DNA of 37,342 nt, taken from contig CACMXS010000013.1 in NCBI GenBank assembly GCA_902617715.1, positions 1-37,342 of the forward strand. Direction: 5' to 3'. The notes under the pieces were generated by a model that was not told where the DNA came from, made no database searches, and was given only the letters and a program-made list of their open reading frames with translations. The stretch is from an uncultured Pelagibacteraceae bacterium. GTDB lineage: Bacteria > Pseudomonadota > Alphaproteobacteria > Pelagibacterales > Pelagibacteraceae. The position numbers and the translations under genes are program-made. Shown here in pieces: positions 1 through 8,055 of the stretch (position 1 is the first letter of the stretch; each line of letters begins with the position of its first letter).

Positions 1-23
1 TTTCACAAGAAGTTTTATTTTAG

Positions 24-1109
24 ATGGAAGTTTTTTTACCTATAGCTGAAGTTTTTGTTAGTCCAATTGAAATTCTTTTATTAAGTGCACTAGTCGGGGT
101 TCTTTCAGGTTTGTTCGGTGTTGGTGGAGGTTTTTTAATGACACCATTTTTAATTTTTTTAGGTGTACCACCAGCTTATGCAGTTGCAAATGAGGCTAAT
201 AATATTTTAGCTACATCAGTTTCTGGATCTACTACCCACTGGTTAAAAAATACTTTGGATTATAAAATGGGTTTTATGATTGTAATTGGTGGTTCCATAG
301 GAACTGCTTTAGGTATTTATACTTTTAGTTATTTTAAGGGAATTGGAAAAATAGATACAGTTATTTCTTTAGCTTACATGTACATACTTGTGATTATTGG
401 AACATTAATGTTAGTTGAGAGCTTAGGCGAAATTGATAAAGCCAAAAAAAATGTTGTAGAAAGAAAAAAAATACACGTTCATTATTGGATTCATGGTCTT
501 CCATTTAGGATGAGATTTCCTAAATCTAAATTATACGAAAGTATTTTTACTCCAATTATTATTGGCTTAGTTGTTGGATTTATAGCTGCCATTATGGGAA
601 TAGGTGGTGCTTTTATTTTGGTTCCAGCAATGATTTATCTAATAAAAATGCCAACAAGATTAGTTCCTGGAACTTCTTTATTTGTAACTATTTTTGTAAG
701 TGTAATTGTAACTTTTTTACACTCATTCAATTATGGCTCAATTGATTTGATGTTAGTTCTATTATTAGTAGTTGGATCTATTTTTGGTGTCCAAGTAGGG
801 CAAAAATTGGGAGAACAGATTGATAGCTCAGGGTTAAAAGCATTGTTAGCAATCTTGTTGCTGATTGTTGGTATTGCAATAGCTTATGATACTTTTTTTG
901 CAGAAGAGATTTCAAATGAACTAACAAAAAATCCAATTACTGAATTAAATTTTTTTTCAAAATTTATTAAAGAATTTTCTAAAGACATGCCATTTTTTTA
1001 CGGATTGTTCTCAATTATGTTTGCAGTTATTTTAGGAATAGCTGCTGCTTTTATAAGAAGATTTTTATCTAAGATGAGAAAAAAATATTTTGCTAAACCA
1101 GCAAAATAA
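24..1109 (+). CDS. TSUP (TauE/SafE) family membrane protein, probable sulfite exporter
   Basis: A polytopic membrane protein of 361 residues. The two TSUP repeat signatures are visible: a glycine-rich GLFGVGGGFLMTP near residues 29-41 and GIGGAFILVP near residues 192-203, each followed by hydrophobic helices. A charged loop around residues 130-165 separates the halves, which makes it longer than the usual 250-300 residues. An in-frame stop directly precedes the ATG, so the start is fixed, and AAGAAG at 7-12 may serve as ribosome binding site. It converges on suyB with a 2-base gap. The TSUP family moves sulfite, sulfoacetate and other small anions. Beside two sulfite-releasing enzymes, suyAB and xsc, export of sulfite is the best inference. 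The family is certain; the substrate is not shown by the sequence. Confidence 0.85.
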   Translation: MEVFLPIAEVFVSPIEILLLSALVGVLSGLFGVGGGFLMTPFLIFLGVPPAYAVANEANNILATSVSGSTTHWLKNTLDYKMGFMIVIGGSIGTALGIYTFSYFKGIGKIDTVISLAYMYILVIIGTLMLVESLGEIDKAKKNVVERKKIHVHYWIHGLPFRMRFPKSKLYESIFTPIIIGLVVGFIAAIMGIGGAFILVPAMIYLIKMPTRLVPGTSLFVTIFVSVIVTFLHSFNYGSIDLMLVLLLVVGSIFGVQVGQKLGEQIDSSGLKALLAILLLIVGIAIAYDTFFAEEISNELTKNPITELNFFSKFIKEFSKDMPFFYGLFSIMFAVILGIAAAFIRRFLSKMRKKYFAKPAK

Positions 1110-1111
1110 TT

Positions 1112-2278
1112 TTAAGCACTTCTGTAAAGTTTAGTCATTACAAATTCTCTATGACCTAAAGCTTCTGCACAAGTTAATCTTCCATTTGCAACTTTAAGAG
1201 TTGTCTCAATAAGCTTATCTCCAGCTTGAGACATATTCATTTCTCTTGAAAGTATTTTTGATACATCACAATCAATATGTTCACCCATTCCTTTAACAGT
1301 TAAAGGGTTAGCGGTTAATTTAACAACCGGCTCAATTGGATTTCCAACTATATTTCCTTGTCCAGTTGGAAATAAATGTATATTAAATCCAGCTGCAGCT
1401 TGTAAGGTAACACATTCAGCCGCTGCTGATGACGTATCCATAAAATATAAGCCTTTACCTTTTTTAGGTTCTTCAGCAGGTTCTAAAACATCTACAAATT
1501 TACAATTTCCAATTTTTTGAAAATTACCAAAAGCTTTTTCTTCGATTGTCGTCAAGCCACCAGCAATATTTCCTGCTGTTGGCTGACTTTCAGAAAGATC
1601 ATCAGTTGCTTCTTTTAAAATAAAATCATTATATGAACTCCATGTTTTCATAAATTTTTCAGATGCCTCTTTTGTTGCTCCTCTTGTAGCACAAACTTTT
1701 TCAGCTCCAGTAAGTTCTGATGTTTCACCAAAACAAAGATGAACTCCCAATGGTTCAAGTTTGTCCATTAAATTTCCTACTGTGGGATTAGCAGCTAAGC
1801 CAGAAGTAGTATCAGACTCACCACATTTTACTGAGATCCATAAATCACTAATTGGACATTCTTCTCTTTGTTTCTCAGATGCCCACATCACAAATTCTTG
1901 TGCTTTTTTGGATGCTTTCATTACTGTTCCAATATCACCGGTACGTTCAATATGAAAACCTTCAACGGGCTTCCCAGTTTTTGCAATACCATCGACAATT
2001 TTTTTGGTCCACTTTGGTTCTATTCCAATCACAATAACAGCAGCAACATTTGGATTACTTCCTGTACCAATCATCGTTCTAAAGTGTAATTCTAAATCTG
2101 CTCCAAACTGAAGTCTCCCATATGAATGTGGGAGAGCAATAGTTCCTTTAATATTATTAGATACTGCTTCAGCACAAGCATTAGAAATATCATCTACAGG
2201 AAGAATTATAACATGGTTTCTTGTTCCTGCTCGGCCATTTTCTCTTTTATAACCTAAAAAACTTTTTGGAATTTCCAT
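1112..2278 (-). CDS. suyB: UxaA-family lyase large subunit, probable (2R)-sulfolactate sulfo-lyase SuyB
   Basis: 388 residues, the C-terminal UxaA/altronate-dehydratase catalytic domain without the fused SAF domain. The N-terminus has the family pattern [17 protein letters not shown], and conserved segments [10 protein letters not shown] and [13 protein letters not shown] are present. The reading frame extends 16 codons further upstream to 2326, but those overlap the preceding gene. The ATG at 2278 lies four bases after the suyA stop and begins the conserved sequence, so I chose it. Altronate and galactarate dehydratases share this fold. Separate small and large subunits, the length, and the adjacent xsc and TSUP genes favour SuyB, which cleaves sulfolactate to pyruvate and sulfite in the cytoplasm. 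The family is sure; the substrate is inferred from context. Confidence 0.77.
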   Translation of the reverse strand: MEIPKSFLGYKRENGRAGTRNHVIILPVDDISNACAEAVSNNIKGTIALPHSYGRLQFGADLELHFRTMIGTGSNPNVAAVIVIGIEPKWTKKIVDGIAKTGKPVEGFHIERTGDIGTVMKASKKAQEFVMWASEKQREECPISDLWISVKCGESDTTSGLAANPTVGNLMDKLEPLGVHLCFGETSELTGAEKVCATRGATKEASEKFMKTWSSYNDFILKEATDDLSESQPTAGNIAGGLTTIEEKAFGNFQKIGNCKFVDVLEPAEEPKKGKGLYFMDTSSAAAECVTLQAAAGFNIHLFPTGQGNIVGNPIEPVVKLTANPLTVKGMGEHIDCDVSKILSREMNMSQAGDKLIETTLKVANGRLTCAEALGHREFVMTKLYRSA

Positions 2279-2282
2279 ATTA

Positions 2283-2567
2283 TTACCACTTCTTTGTTTT
2301 GACATTGTGAACATGAACATGTTCACCTTTTTTGATTGATTTTACAACTTTACCAATATCATGACCATATTTTAAGATCGTATCACCCTCTTTTAAATCT
2401 ATCATTGCAATTTTATGGCCTAAAGGAATTTCATCCATTGATTGAATATTTACTGTACTGTCGTTTTCCATAATCCAACAAGAACAATCTTGTTTTGGGG
2501 TGATTTTCTCAATAACAACTACGCCAACATTGTCTTTTTGGTCGTGAATAATAATGTCAGTGGCCAT
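2283..2567 (-). CDS. suyA: SAF-domain small subunit, probable sulfolactate sulfo-lyase SuyA
   Basis: 94 residues forming a single SAF-type domain: [16 protein letters not shown] in the middle, then YGHDIGK, and a C-terminal GEHVHVHNV strand. This is the N-terminal module of UxaA dehydratases, here encoded as a separate protein of the length known for SuyA. It ends four bases before the large subunit start, so the two are surely cotranscribed and probably translationally coupled. Expected role: small subunit of the iron-dependent sulfo-lyase that converts (2R)-sulfolactate to pyruvate and sulfite. It is transcribed divergently from xsc across a 110-base gap. A small subunit of a sugar-acid dehydratase is the alternative. 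Confidence 0.77.
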   Translation of the reverse strand: MATDIIIHDQKDNVGVVVIEKITPKQDCSCWIMENDSTVNIQSMDEIPLGHKIAMIDLKEGDTILKYGHDIGKVVKSIKKGEHVHVHNVKTKKW

Positions 2568-2677
2568 ATATAGTGTCGAAATGTTTATTTGAATTTCGTA
2601 AAAACTTATATATTAATCGCAAAAATTAACAATTAAATTTTAAAAAAATTCGTTTCTAATTTAGAAAGGTTCTATTA
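2568..2677. promoter_or_regulatory. Divergent promoter region between suyAB and xsc
   Basis: A 110-base AT-rich gap between two outward-facing sulfonate genes, so it must carry both promoters. CGAAAT at 2577-2582 and ATTTCG at 2593-2598 form a 6-base inverted repeat with a 10-base spacer, a possible operator close to the suyA start. AGAAAGG at 2663-2669 is a good ribosome binding site eight bases before the xsc ATG. I could not place -35 and -10 boxes with confidence. No regulator gene is adjacent. Confidence 0.45.
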
Positions 2678-4459
2678 ATGACAAAGATGACGACAGAAGA
2701 AGCTTTTGTAAAAGTTTTACAAATGCATGGTATCGAACACGCTTTTGGAATTATCGGTTCAGCTTTTATGCCGATTTCAGATATTTTTCCAGATGCTGGA
2801 ATTACTTTTTGGGATGTCGCTCATGAAACAAATGGTGGTTTAATTGCTGATGGCTACACAAGAGCTACAGGAAAAATGTCAATGGTTATTGCACAAAATG
2901 GTCCTGGAATAACTGGATTAGTGACACCAATTAAAACTGCTTATTGGAATCACACACCTCTATTATTAGTAACACCACAAGCAGCAAATAAAACTATGGG
3001 TCAAGGTGGTTTTCAAGAAGTAGAACAAATGAATTTATTTAAAGATATGGTTTGTTATCAAGAAGAGGTAAGAGATCCTTCGAGAATGGCAGAAGTTTTG
3101 AATAGAGTAATTGAAAAAGCAATTAGAGGTTCAGCACCAGCTCAGATAAATGTTCCAAGAGACTATTGGACACAAGTAATTGATATTGATCTTCCTCCAA
3201 TAGTTAGACTTGAAAGACAAGGTGGAGGCGTAGATGCAATTTCTAAAGCAGCTGATCTTTTATCAAAAGCAAAATTTCCAGTAATTTTATCTGGTGCAGG
3301 TGTAGTGATTGGTGGAGCAATTGAAGAAACAAAAAAACTTGCTGAAAAATTAGACTCACCTGTTTGTTCTGGGTACCAACACAATGATAGTTTCCCAGGA
3401 AGTCATCCACTTGCAGTAGGACCTCTTGGTTACAATGGTTCAAAAGCTGCTATGGAATTAATTTCAAAAGCTGATGTAGTTTTGGCTTTAGGAACAAGAC
3501 TAAATCCCTTTTCAACTTTACCTGGTTATGGAATTGATTATTGGCCAAAAAAAGCAAGTATCATCCAAGTAGATATTAATCCTGACAGAATTGGTTTAAC
3601 AAAAAAAGTAACAATTGGAATTAGTGGCGATGCAAAACTGGTTGCACAACAAATTTTTGAAAAATTACAGTCGAATGCTGGTGATAATGACAGACAAAAA
3701 AGAAAAGACTTAATTCATCAAACTAAATCTGCATGGTTACAAAAATTATCAAGTTTAGATCATGAAGATGATGATGAGGGAACGGTTTGGAATAAGGAAG
3801 CAAGAGAAAGAGATAAAGACAGAATGTCTCCAAGACAAGCTTGGAGGGCAATTCAAGCAGGGATGCCAGAAGATGTGATTATATCAAGTGATATTGGTAA
3901 TAATTGTGCTATTGGAAACGCATACCCAACTTTTGAAAAACCAAGAAAATATTTAGCCCCAGGTTTATTTGGTCCTTGTGGTTATGGTTTTCCATCAATC
4001 TTAGGTGCAAAAATTGGTTGTCCTGATACCCCAGTAATCGGTTTTGCTGGTGATGGAGCCTTTGGAATAAGTATGAATGAAATGAGTTCTTGTGCAAGAA
4101 AAGAGTGGCCTGCAATTACAATGGTGATATTTAGGAATTATCAATGGGGAGCTGAAAAAAGAAATACAACACTTTGGTTTGATAATAATTTCGTTGGAAC
4201 AGAATTAGATCCAGAATTAAGTTATGCTAAAGTTGCTGATGCTTGTGGTTTAAAAGGTGTTACTGTTAAAACAATGGAAGAAACAACTCTAGCAATTAAA
4301 CAATCTTGTGAAGATCAAAAGAAAGGCATTACAACTTTCATTGAAGTAATTCTTAACCAGGAACTTGGTGAACCTTTTAGAAGAGATGCGATGAAGAAAC
4401 CAGTAAAAGTTGCTGGGATCAACAAAGCGGATATGAAAAAACAACCTTCTTTGGTTTAG
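2678..4459 (+). CDS. xsc: Sulfoacetaldehyde acetyltransferase
   Basis: A thiamine-diphosphate enzyme of 593 residues, the usual Xsc length. It converts sulfoacetaldehyde and phosphate to acetyl phosphate and sulfite, the convergent step for taurine, isethionate and related C2 sulfonates. The N-terminal pyrimidine-binding domain carries the activating glutamate E50 in DVAHETNGG. A central domain follows, and the C-terminal cofactor domain has the GDG of GFAGDGAFGISM near residues 458-460 with the metal-binding asparagine in FRNYQWG about 28 residues later. Segments such as FGIIGSAFMPISD and GQGGFQEVEQM are characteristic of Xsc rather than of acetolactate synthase. A good ribosome binding site sits eight bases upstream. 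Phosphotransacetylase, often next to xsc, is absent from the window. Confidence 0.95.
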   Translation: MTKMTTEEAFVKVLQMHGIEHAFGIIGSAFMPISDIFPDAGITFWDVAHETNGGLIADGYTRATGKMSMVIAQNGPGITGLVTPIKTAYWNHTPLLLVTPQAANKTMGQGGFQEVEQMNLFKDMVCYQEEVRDPSRMAEVLNRVIEKAIRGSAPAQINVPRDYWTQVIDIDLPPIVRLERQGGGVDAISKAADLLSKAKFPVILSGAGVVIGGAIEETKKLAEKLDSPVCSGYQHNDSFPGSHPLAVGPLGYNGSKAAMELISKADVVLALGTRLNPFSTLPGYGIDYWPKKASIIQVDINPDRIGLTKKVTIGISGDAKLVAQQIFEKLQSNAGDNDRQKRKDLIHQTKSAWLQKLSSLDHEDDDEGTVWNKEARERDKDRMSPRQAWRAIQAGMPEDVIISSDIGNNCAIGNAYPTFEKPRKYLAPGLFGPCGYGFPSILGAKIGCPDTPVIGFAGDGAFGISMNEMSSCARKEWPAITMVIFRNYQWGAEKRNTTLWFDNNFVGTELDPELSYAKVADACGLKGVTVKTMEETTLAIKQSCEDQKKGITTFIEVILNQELGEPFRRDAMKKPVKVAGINKADMKKQPSLV

Positions 4460-4505
4460 TTTCTTAAGACCTTTAAAATAGCAATCAATTATCGTATTCT
4501 TTCTT

Positions 4506-5810
4506 ATGGAAGTTGTAAATGATAATACTTGTAGTTGGATTAATGATCTAACTCCGAGAAACAATATCCAAACAATTTCATCTGATTTAGATTGTGAGTG
4601 GTTAATTATAGGTGCTGGTTATACAGGATTATCTGCTGCAAGAAAATTAGGTAAATTGTTTCCAAATCAAAAAATATTATTAGTAGATGCTCAGTTAGCT
4701 GGTGAAGGTGCTAGCTCAAGAAATTCAGGTTATCTAGTTGATACAACGCTTAATGATGGTTTTACCTCTAATAAAGAATTGGATAATTATAAAAAAAAAG
4801 CAGACATCTATAAATTGGGAATAGAAGCTGTTAAAAGATTTATCAAAGAACATCAGGTAGATTGTGATTGGAACGAATGTGGAAAGTATTTTGCTTCATC
4901 GAAAGAAGAAGATAAAAAAATCCTAGAAAATTTCTCTCATAATTTATCTAAATTAGGTTTCGAGCATAATTTGTTATTTAATAAAGACCTAAAAAAAAGA
5001 TTAGGAACTAATTTTTATAACATTGCCCTTAATACTAAAGGAGGAATTTTATTACATCCAGGTAAATTGGTTAGAGCTATGGTCGAAACATTACCAGAAA
5101 ATGTTTCTCTTTATGAAAATTCTTTATTAATAGATTGGAGAAAGGTTAATGATACTGTTATTTGTAAATTTAGAAAAGGATCTATAAAAACTAAAAAAAT
5201 TATTTTTGCTACAAATGGATTTCTAAAATCTTTAGGAATTAAATCTAATTACAATTTTCCTATTACGTTAACAGCTAGTATGACTAGACCTTTAACAGAT
5301 CAAGAGTTCAAATCTATAGGGGAACCAAAAGAGTGGGGAGTTTTACCAGTTAGACCCATGGGTGCAACTATAAGAATGACAAAAAATAGGAGAATTTTAA
5401 TTAGAAACACTGCTGAGGTTTATAACCCTTATCAAATGTTACAATCAGATTTAGACAAAAGAAAATTAAAACAAGAGATTGGAGTAAAAAAAAGATTTCC
5501 TCAATTACCTGATAATATTATTGAATCATCTTGGTCTGGAATTGTCTCTAGAACTAGAAATAGTTCACAAATTTTTGAGAAAATTGATGAAAATATATTT
5601 GTTGCAGGTTGTTATAATGGATCAGGTATTGGAGTTGGTGTTTTATTTGGTGAACAAATTGCTATTAAGGCTAGTAATGAATACACAAATGAAATTGAAA
5701 CTATCGAGTCAAGAAATAAACCAACTTGGTTACCACCACAGCCTTTTTTGAATTTCGGTGTAAAAGTCAGACTTATGTATGAAAGGTTAAGAGCTAGATC
5801 TGAAATTTAA
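4506..5810 (+). CDS. FAD-dependent oxidoreductase of the DAO family (candidate amine or taurine dehydrogenase)
   Basis: 434 residues with a dinucleotide-binding motif GAGYTGLSAARKLG at residues 36-49, the DAO-family GEGASSRNSGY around residues 67-77, and a C-terminal FAD-contact segment CYNGSGIGVGVLFGEQIA. About 30 residues precede the fold, as in the PuuB/OrdL-type amine oxidases. It has the same strand as xsc, 46 bases downstream, so it probably shares its transcript. The family oxidises primary or secondary amines. The TauY subunit of taurine dehydrogenase belongs here and would deliver sulfoacetaldehyde to Xsc, but no TauX small subunit is seen. A glycine or polyamine oxidase role is equally compatible with the sequence. 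No signal peptide, so cytoplasmic. Confidence 0.8.
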   Translation: MEVVNDNTCSWINDLTPRNNIQTISSDLDCEWLIIGAGYTGLSAARKLGKLFPNQKILLVDAQLAGEGASSRNSGYLVDTTLNDGFTSNKELDNYKKKADIYKLGIEAVKRFIKEHQVDCDWNECGKYFASSKEEDKKILENFSHNLSKLGFEHNLLFNKDLKKRLGTNFYNIALNTKGGILLHPGKLVRAMVETLPENVSLYENSLLIDWRKVNDTVICKFRKGSIKTKKIIFATNGFLKSLGIKSNYNFPITLTASMTRPLTDQEFKSIGEPKEWGVLPVRPMGATIRMTKNRRILIRNTAEVYNPYQMLQSDLDKRKLKQEIGVKKRFPQLPDNIIESSWSGIVSRTRNSSQIFEKIDENIFVAGCYNGSGIGVGVLFGEQIAIKASNEYTNEIETIESRNKPTWLPPQPFLNFGVKVRLMYERLRARSEI

Positions 5811-5838
5811 ACTGGAAGTTCTGTTGCCAGGTCCCTTT

Positions 5839-5958
5839 CTACAAATTCATATCAGGCCAATCTTTGTCGTTATATCTATCAAGTTCTTTTTTATTAAAGG
5901 GCCTGAATAATACCCAACCAATAACGATCACTAAAACTAAAAGAATTAATGTTTGCAT
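5839..5958 (-). CDS. 39-residue single-span membrane microprotein with FRP-x2-KKE motif
   Basis: A 39-codon ORF starting three bases after the M23 peptidase stop, at the end of a minus-strand operon whose genes all overlap or nearly abut. Residues 3-18 are a hydrophobic span, followed at once by LFRPFNKKE (17-25) and an acidic and aromatic tail ending in WPDMNL. The charge pattern predicts a periplasmic N-terminus and a cytoplasmic tail. It aligns without gaps to another 39-residue protein at 24890-25009, with 11 identical positions including LFRP and KKE. A span followed by FRP is also the pattern of CcoQ/FixQ, the small cbb3-oxidase subunit, but no oxidase gene is nearby. Function unknown. 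The matching length and motif make it very likely to be a real gene. Confidence 0.72.
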   Translation of the reverse strand: MQTLILLVLVIVIGWVLFRPFNKKELDRYNDKDWPDMNL

Positions 5959-5961
5959 AAT

Positions 5962-6765
5962 TTAATTTATTACAGACATAGGATCTAGTCTAGTTTGAAA
6001 CCAATTTACTCTAAAATCTAAATGTGGACCAGTTGATCTTCCAGTAGAGCCGACAGTTCCAATGATGTCTCCTTGATTAATTTCATCTCCAACAGACACC
6101 ATTACATTTTCAAGATGTGAATAAATAGTTGAGATACCGTGACCATGATCCATAATAATTGTTCCACCTGTATAATAAAGATCATCTTCAGCCATAGTAA
6201 CAACTCCCGACCCAGATGACTTGATCATAGTTCCCTGCTTAGCTGCAATATCAATTCCGTAGTGTGGCCATCTTGGTTTTCCGTTTAAAATTCTTTGACT
6301 TCCATAAACTCCACTAATGATACCTTCCACAGGCATTATAAATTGATTTTTGAAAAAAGGTAAATCAGAATTAATTGCTCTTGCTTTTCCAATTTTATTA
6401 TTTTCTTCTTTTATTCTTTTATAAACAGACTCAGGTGGCGTAACCTTTTTTTCATCTAAACCATCAATTCTCTGAATTTTATATTTTCTTTTTAGAACTT
6501 GCTTGGTGATGATTTCTTTTTTTCCCTCAATTATTTTTGTTATAGTAAGATCAAATTTTCTATCTCTATCAATTCCAAATACAAAATAACCATCCTTCGA
6601 AACCTTAACTTCTCTTTTATCTACTATGATTTTAGCAGATGAGTCTGTGACCCCAATAATATAATGACCTTGTAAAAATTTGCCTATGAATTCAATGGCA
6701 TTTACTTGAGTTGAGGTAAAAAGGATTATTAGAAAAAATAATCTAGATATTATTTTGCAGTCCAT
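5962..6765 (-). CDS. M23-family peptidase, probable murein endopeptidase
   Basis: 267 residues: a signal peptide (hydrophobic 9-22, likely cleavage after VNA), a beta-rich N-terminal region, a short helical linker around 111-130, and a C-terminal M23 (LytM-type) domain from about 141. H168 and D172 of HYGID match the first zinc ligands, H217 of YSHL the active-site histidine, and GPHLDFRV at 246-253 matches the canonical HLH motif except that the second histidine, a zinc ligand, is D250. The enzyme is expected to cut peptide cross-links in the periplasm, or to act as a non-catalytic regulator if zinc is not held. The start overlaps the end of the broken SDR gene by 16 bases. Confidence 0.85.
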   Translation of the reverse strand: MDCKIISRLFFLIILFTSTQVNAIEFIGKFLQGHYIIGVTDSSAKIIVDKREVKVSKDGYFVFGIDRDRKFDLTITKIIEGKKEIITKQVLKRKYKIQRIDGLDEKKVTPPESVYKRIKEENNKIGKARAINSDLPFFKNQFIMPVEGIISGVYGSQRILNGKPRWPHYGIDIAAKQGTMIKSSGSGVVTMAEDDLYYTGGTIIMDHGHGISTIYSHLENVMVSVGDEINQGDIIGTVGSTGRSTGPHLDFRVNWFQTRLDPMSVIN

Positions 6766-7462
6766 CCACCATCAACCAATAATGAAGTTCCTGTAATCAT
6801 AGATGCTGCATCAGAGGCAAGAAATACAGCTGCACTTGCCACATCAGAAAGTTCTGCAAATTTCCCTAGAGGAATGTTTCCTAGAACTTCTCTTTTAAAC
6901 TTTTTACTTTTTAAAAATTTTTTTGTCATTGGGGTTACTACAAATGTAGGACAAACTGTATTTACTCTAATATTATATTTGGCTAAATCTAAAGACATAC
7001 CTTTTGTAAGACCTTCTAAACCAAATTTAGTCATATTATAGCACCACCAACTTTTTTTCGATTTTTTGTTTTTATCATTTTAAGAGCACATAATTGTGCA
7101 AGATTGAATGTAGCCATAGTATTTATTTTAACCAAGTACTCCATATTTTTGGTTTTAACTTTTGTAAAATGTTCTGGGATATTATTTCCAGCATTATTAA
7201 CTAATATATCTATTTTAGTTTGTTTATTTATAATCTCTTTTATTTCATTATAATTCGTAATATCACAAACATAAGATTTACATTTCACTTTAAGTTTTTT
7301 AATTTTCTTTGAAACTTCATTCAAATCTTCTTGAGTTCTACTGACAATTATTAAATTAGCACCAGCCTCAGCTAGAGCTATTGCACAAGCTCTTCCAAGT
7401 CCTTTTCCAGCACCTGTTACTACTGCAGTTTTATTTTTAAGGTTATAATTTTTTAAATACAT
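6750..7462 (-). pseudogene. Short-chain dehydrogenase broken by an internal deletion of about 55 bases
   Basis: Two adjacent frames together make one SDR. The 5' part (7462-7031, 143 codons) has the nucleotide-binding TGAGKGLG and NNAGNN and ends at GGAII in the strand that should lead to the catalytic serine. The 3' part (7034-6750, 94 codons) resumes at MTKFGLEGLTKGMSLDL and runs to the normal SDR end LVDGGWTAK. Alignment to the usual spacing shows about 18 residues missing between them, including the catalytic serine and, in the normal register, the tyrosine. The frame also shifts, consistent with a loss near 55 bases. The TGA stop and the next ATG overlap as ATGA, so two fragments could still be translated. 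The start overlaps the TerC-like stop by one base. An assembly error is possible. Confidence 0.8.
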
Positions 7463-8055
7463 TATAAAAATAATATTTGAATATCTGTGTAAATCAATTC
7501 AATAGCAACTATTAAAATTGCTAATAAACCTGCCCAAGCAATCCACTTATATTTTTTGATCCAATTTGAAATTAATGTTGCAGCAAAAGCCATTAGTGCA
7601 ATCGATAAAACTAAACCAAAAACTAATAATCCATAATGATCACCAGCAGCGCCTGCTACGCCTAACACGTTATCTAGGCTCATAGTAAAGTCAGCTAATA
7701 AAATGGTCCAAATAGCTTTAAGAAAACTTGAGTTATCAACTTTTACATTTTCTTCATGATCAGATCCTTTTATGACATCTGTATAAAGTTTGTAGACAAT
7801 ATAAAGCAGAAGCAGTCCACCCAGTAATCTTAATCCAGTTATTTGCAACAAATATGCAGTTAGTAAAGTTAAAATTATTCTTAAAATGACTGCACCACCA
7901 ATACCAAAAAAAATAATCTTTTTTCTTTGTTCTAATGGAAATTTTGATGCAACCATCCCAATTATAATCGCATTATCTCCAGCTAAAACTAAATCTATTA
8001 AAATAATTTGTGTTAAGATTGTTAATTGCTCTGGAGTAAATAATTCAGCAAACAT
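7462..8055 (-). CDS. TerC-family membrane protein, probable metal-ion (manganese) exporter
   Basis: 197 residues with about seven hydrophobic spans. Both TerC signatures are present: DLVLAGDNAIIIG near residues 21-33 and DFTMSLDNVLGVAG in the second half, with paired Asp-Asn residues inside the membrane thought to bind cation. The length fits the short TerC/YjbE type. TerC proteins export Mn(II), often to supply or protect secreted or metal-dependent enzymes. It is transcribed within the GMC operon, sharing one base (TAATG) with the gene before and one with the gene after, so it is translationally coupled on both sides. A functional link to the GMC oxidase or the M23 zinc enzyme is not evident. 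Confidence 0.85.
   Translation of the reverse strand: MFAELFTPEQLTILTQIILIDLVLAGDNAIIIGMVASKFPLEQRKKIIFFGIGGAVILRIILTLLTAYLLQITGLRLLGGLLLLYIVYKLYTDVIKGSDHEENVKVDNSSFLKAIWTILLADFTMSLDNVLGVAGAAGDHYGLLVFGLVLSIALMAFAATLISNWIKKYKWIAWAGLLAILIVAIELIYTDIQILFL

Noticed and set aside
2279..2326. Upstream extension of suyB by 16 codons
   Set aside because: It overlaps suyA and lacks family conservation; the ATG at 2278 is better placed.
1112..2567. Reading the UxaA-type pair as altronate or galactarate dehydratase
   Set aside because: No hexuronate genes are present, and xsc and a TSUP carrier adjoin. It remains the fallback assignment, not excluded.
5811..5838. Terminator hairpin between the DAO gene and the microprotein
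   Set aside because: CTGG and CCAG arms are only four bases with an 11-base loop and there is no strong U-run.
7031..7049. Programmed frameshift or a two-protein design in the SDR gene
   Set aside because: A frameshift alone cannot restore the roughly 18 missing residues with the catalytic serine; a deletion is needed, so pseudogene is the simpler reading.
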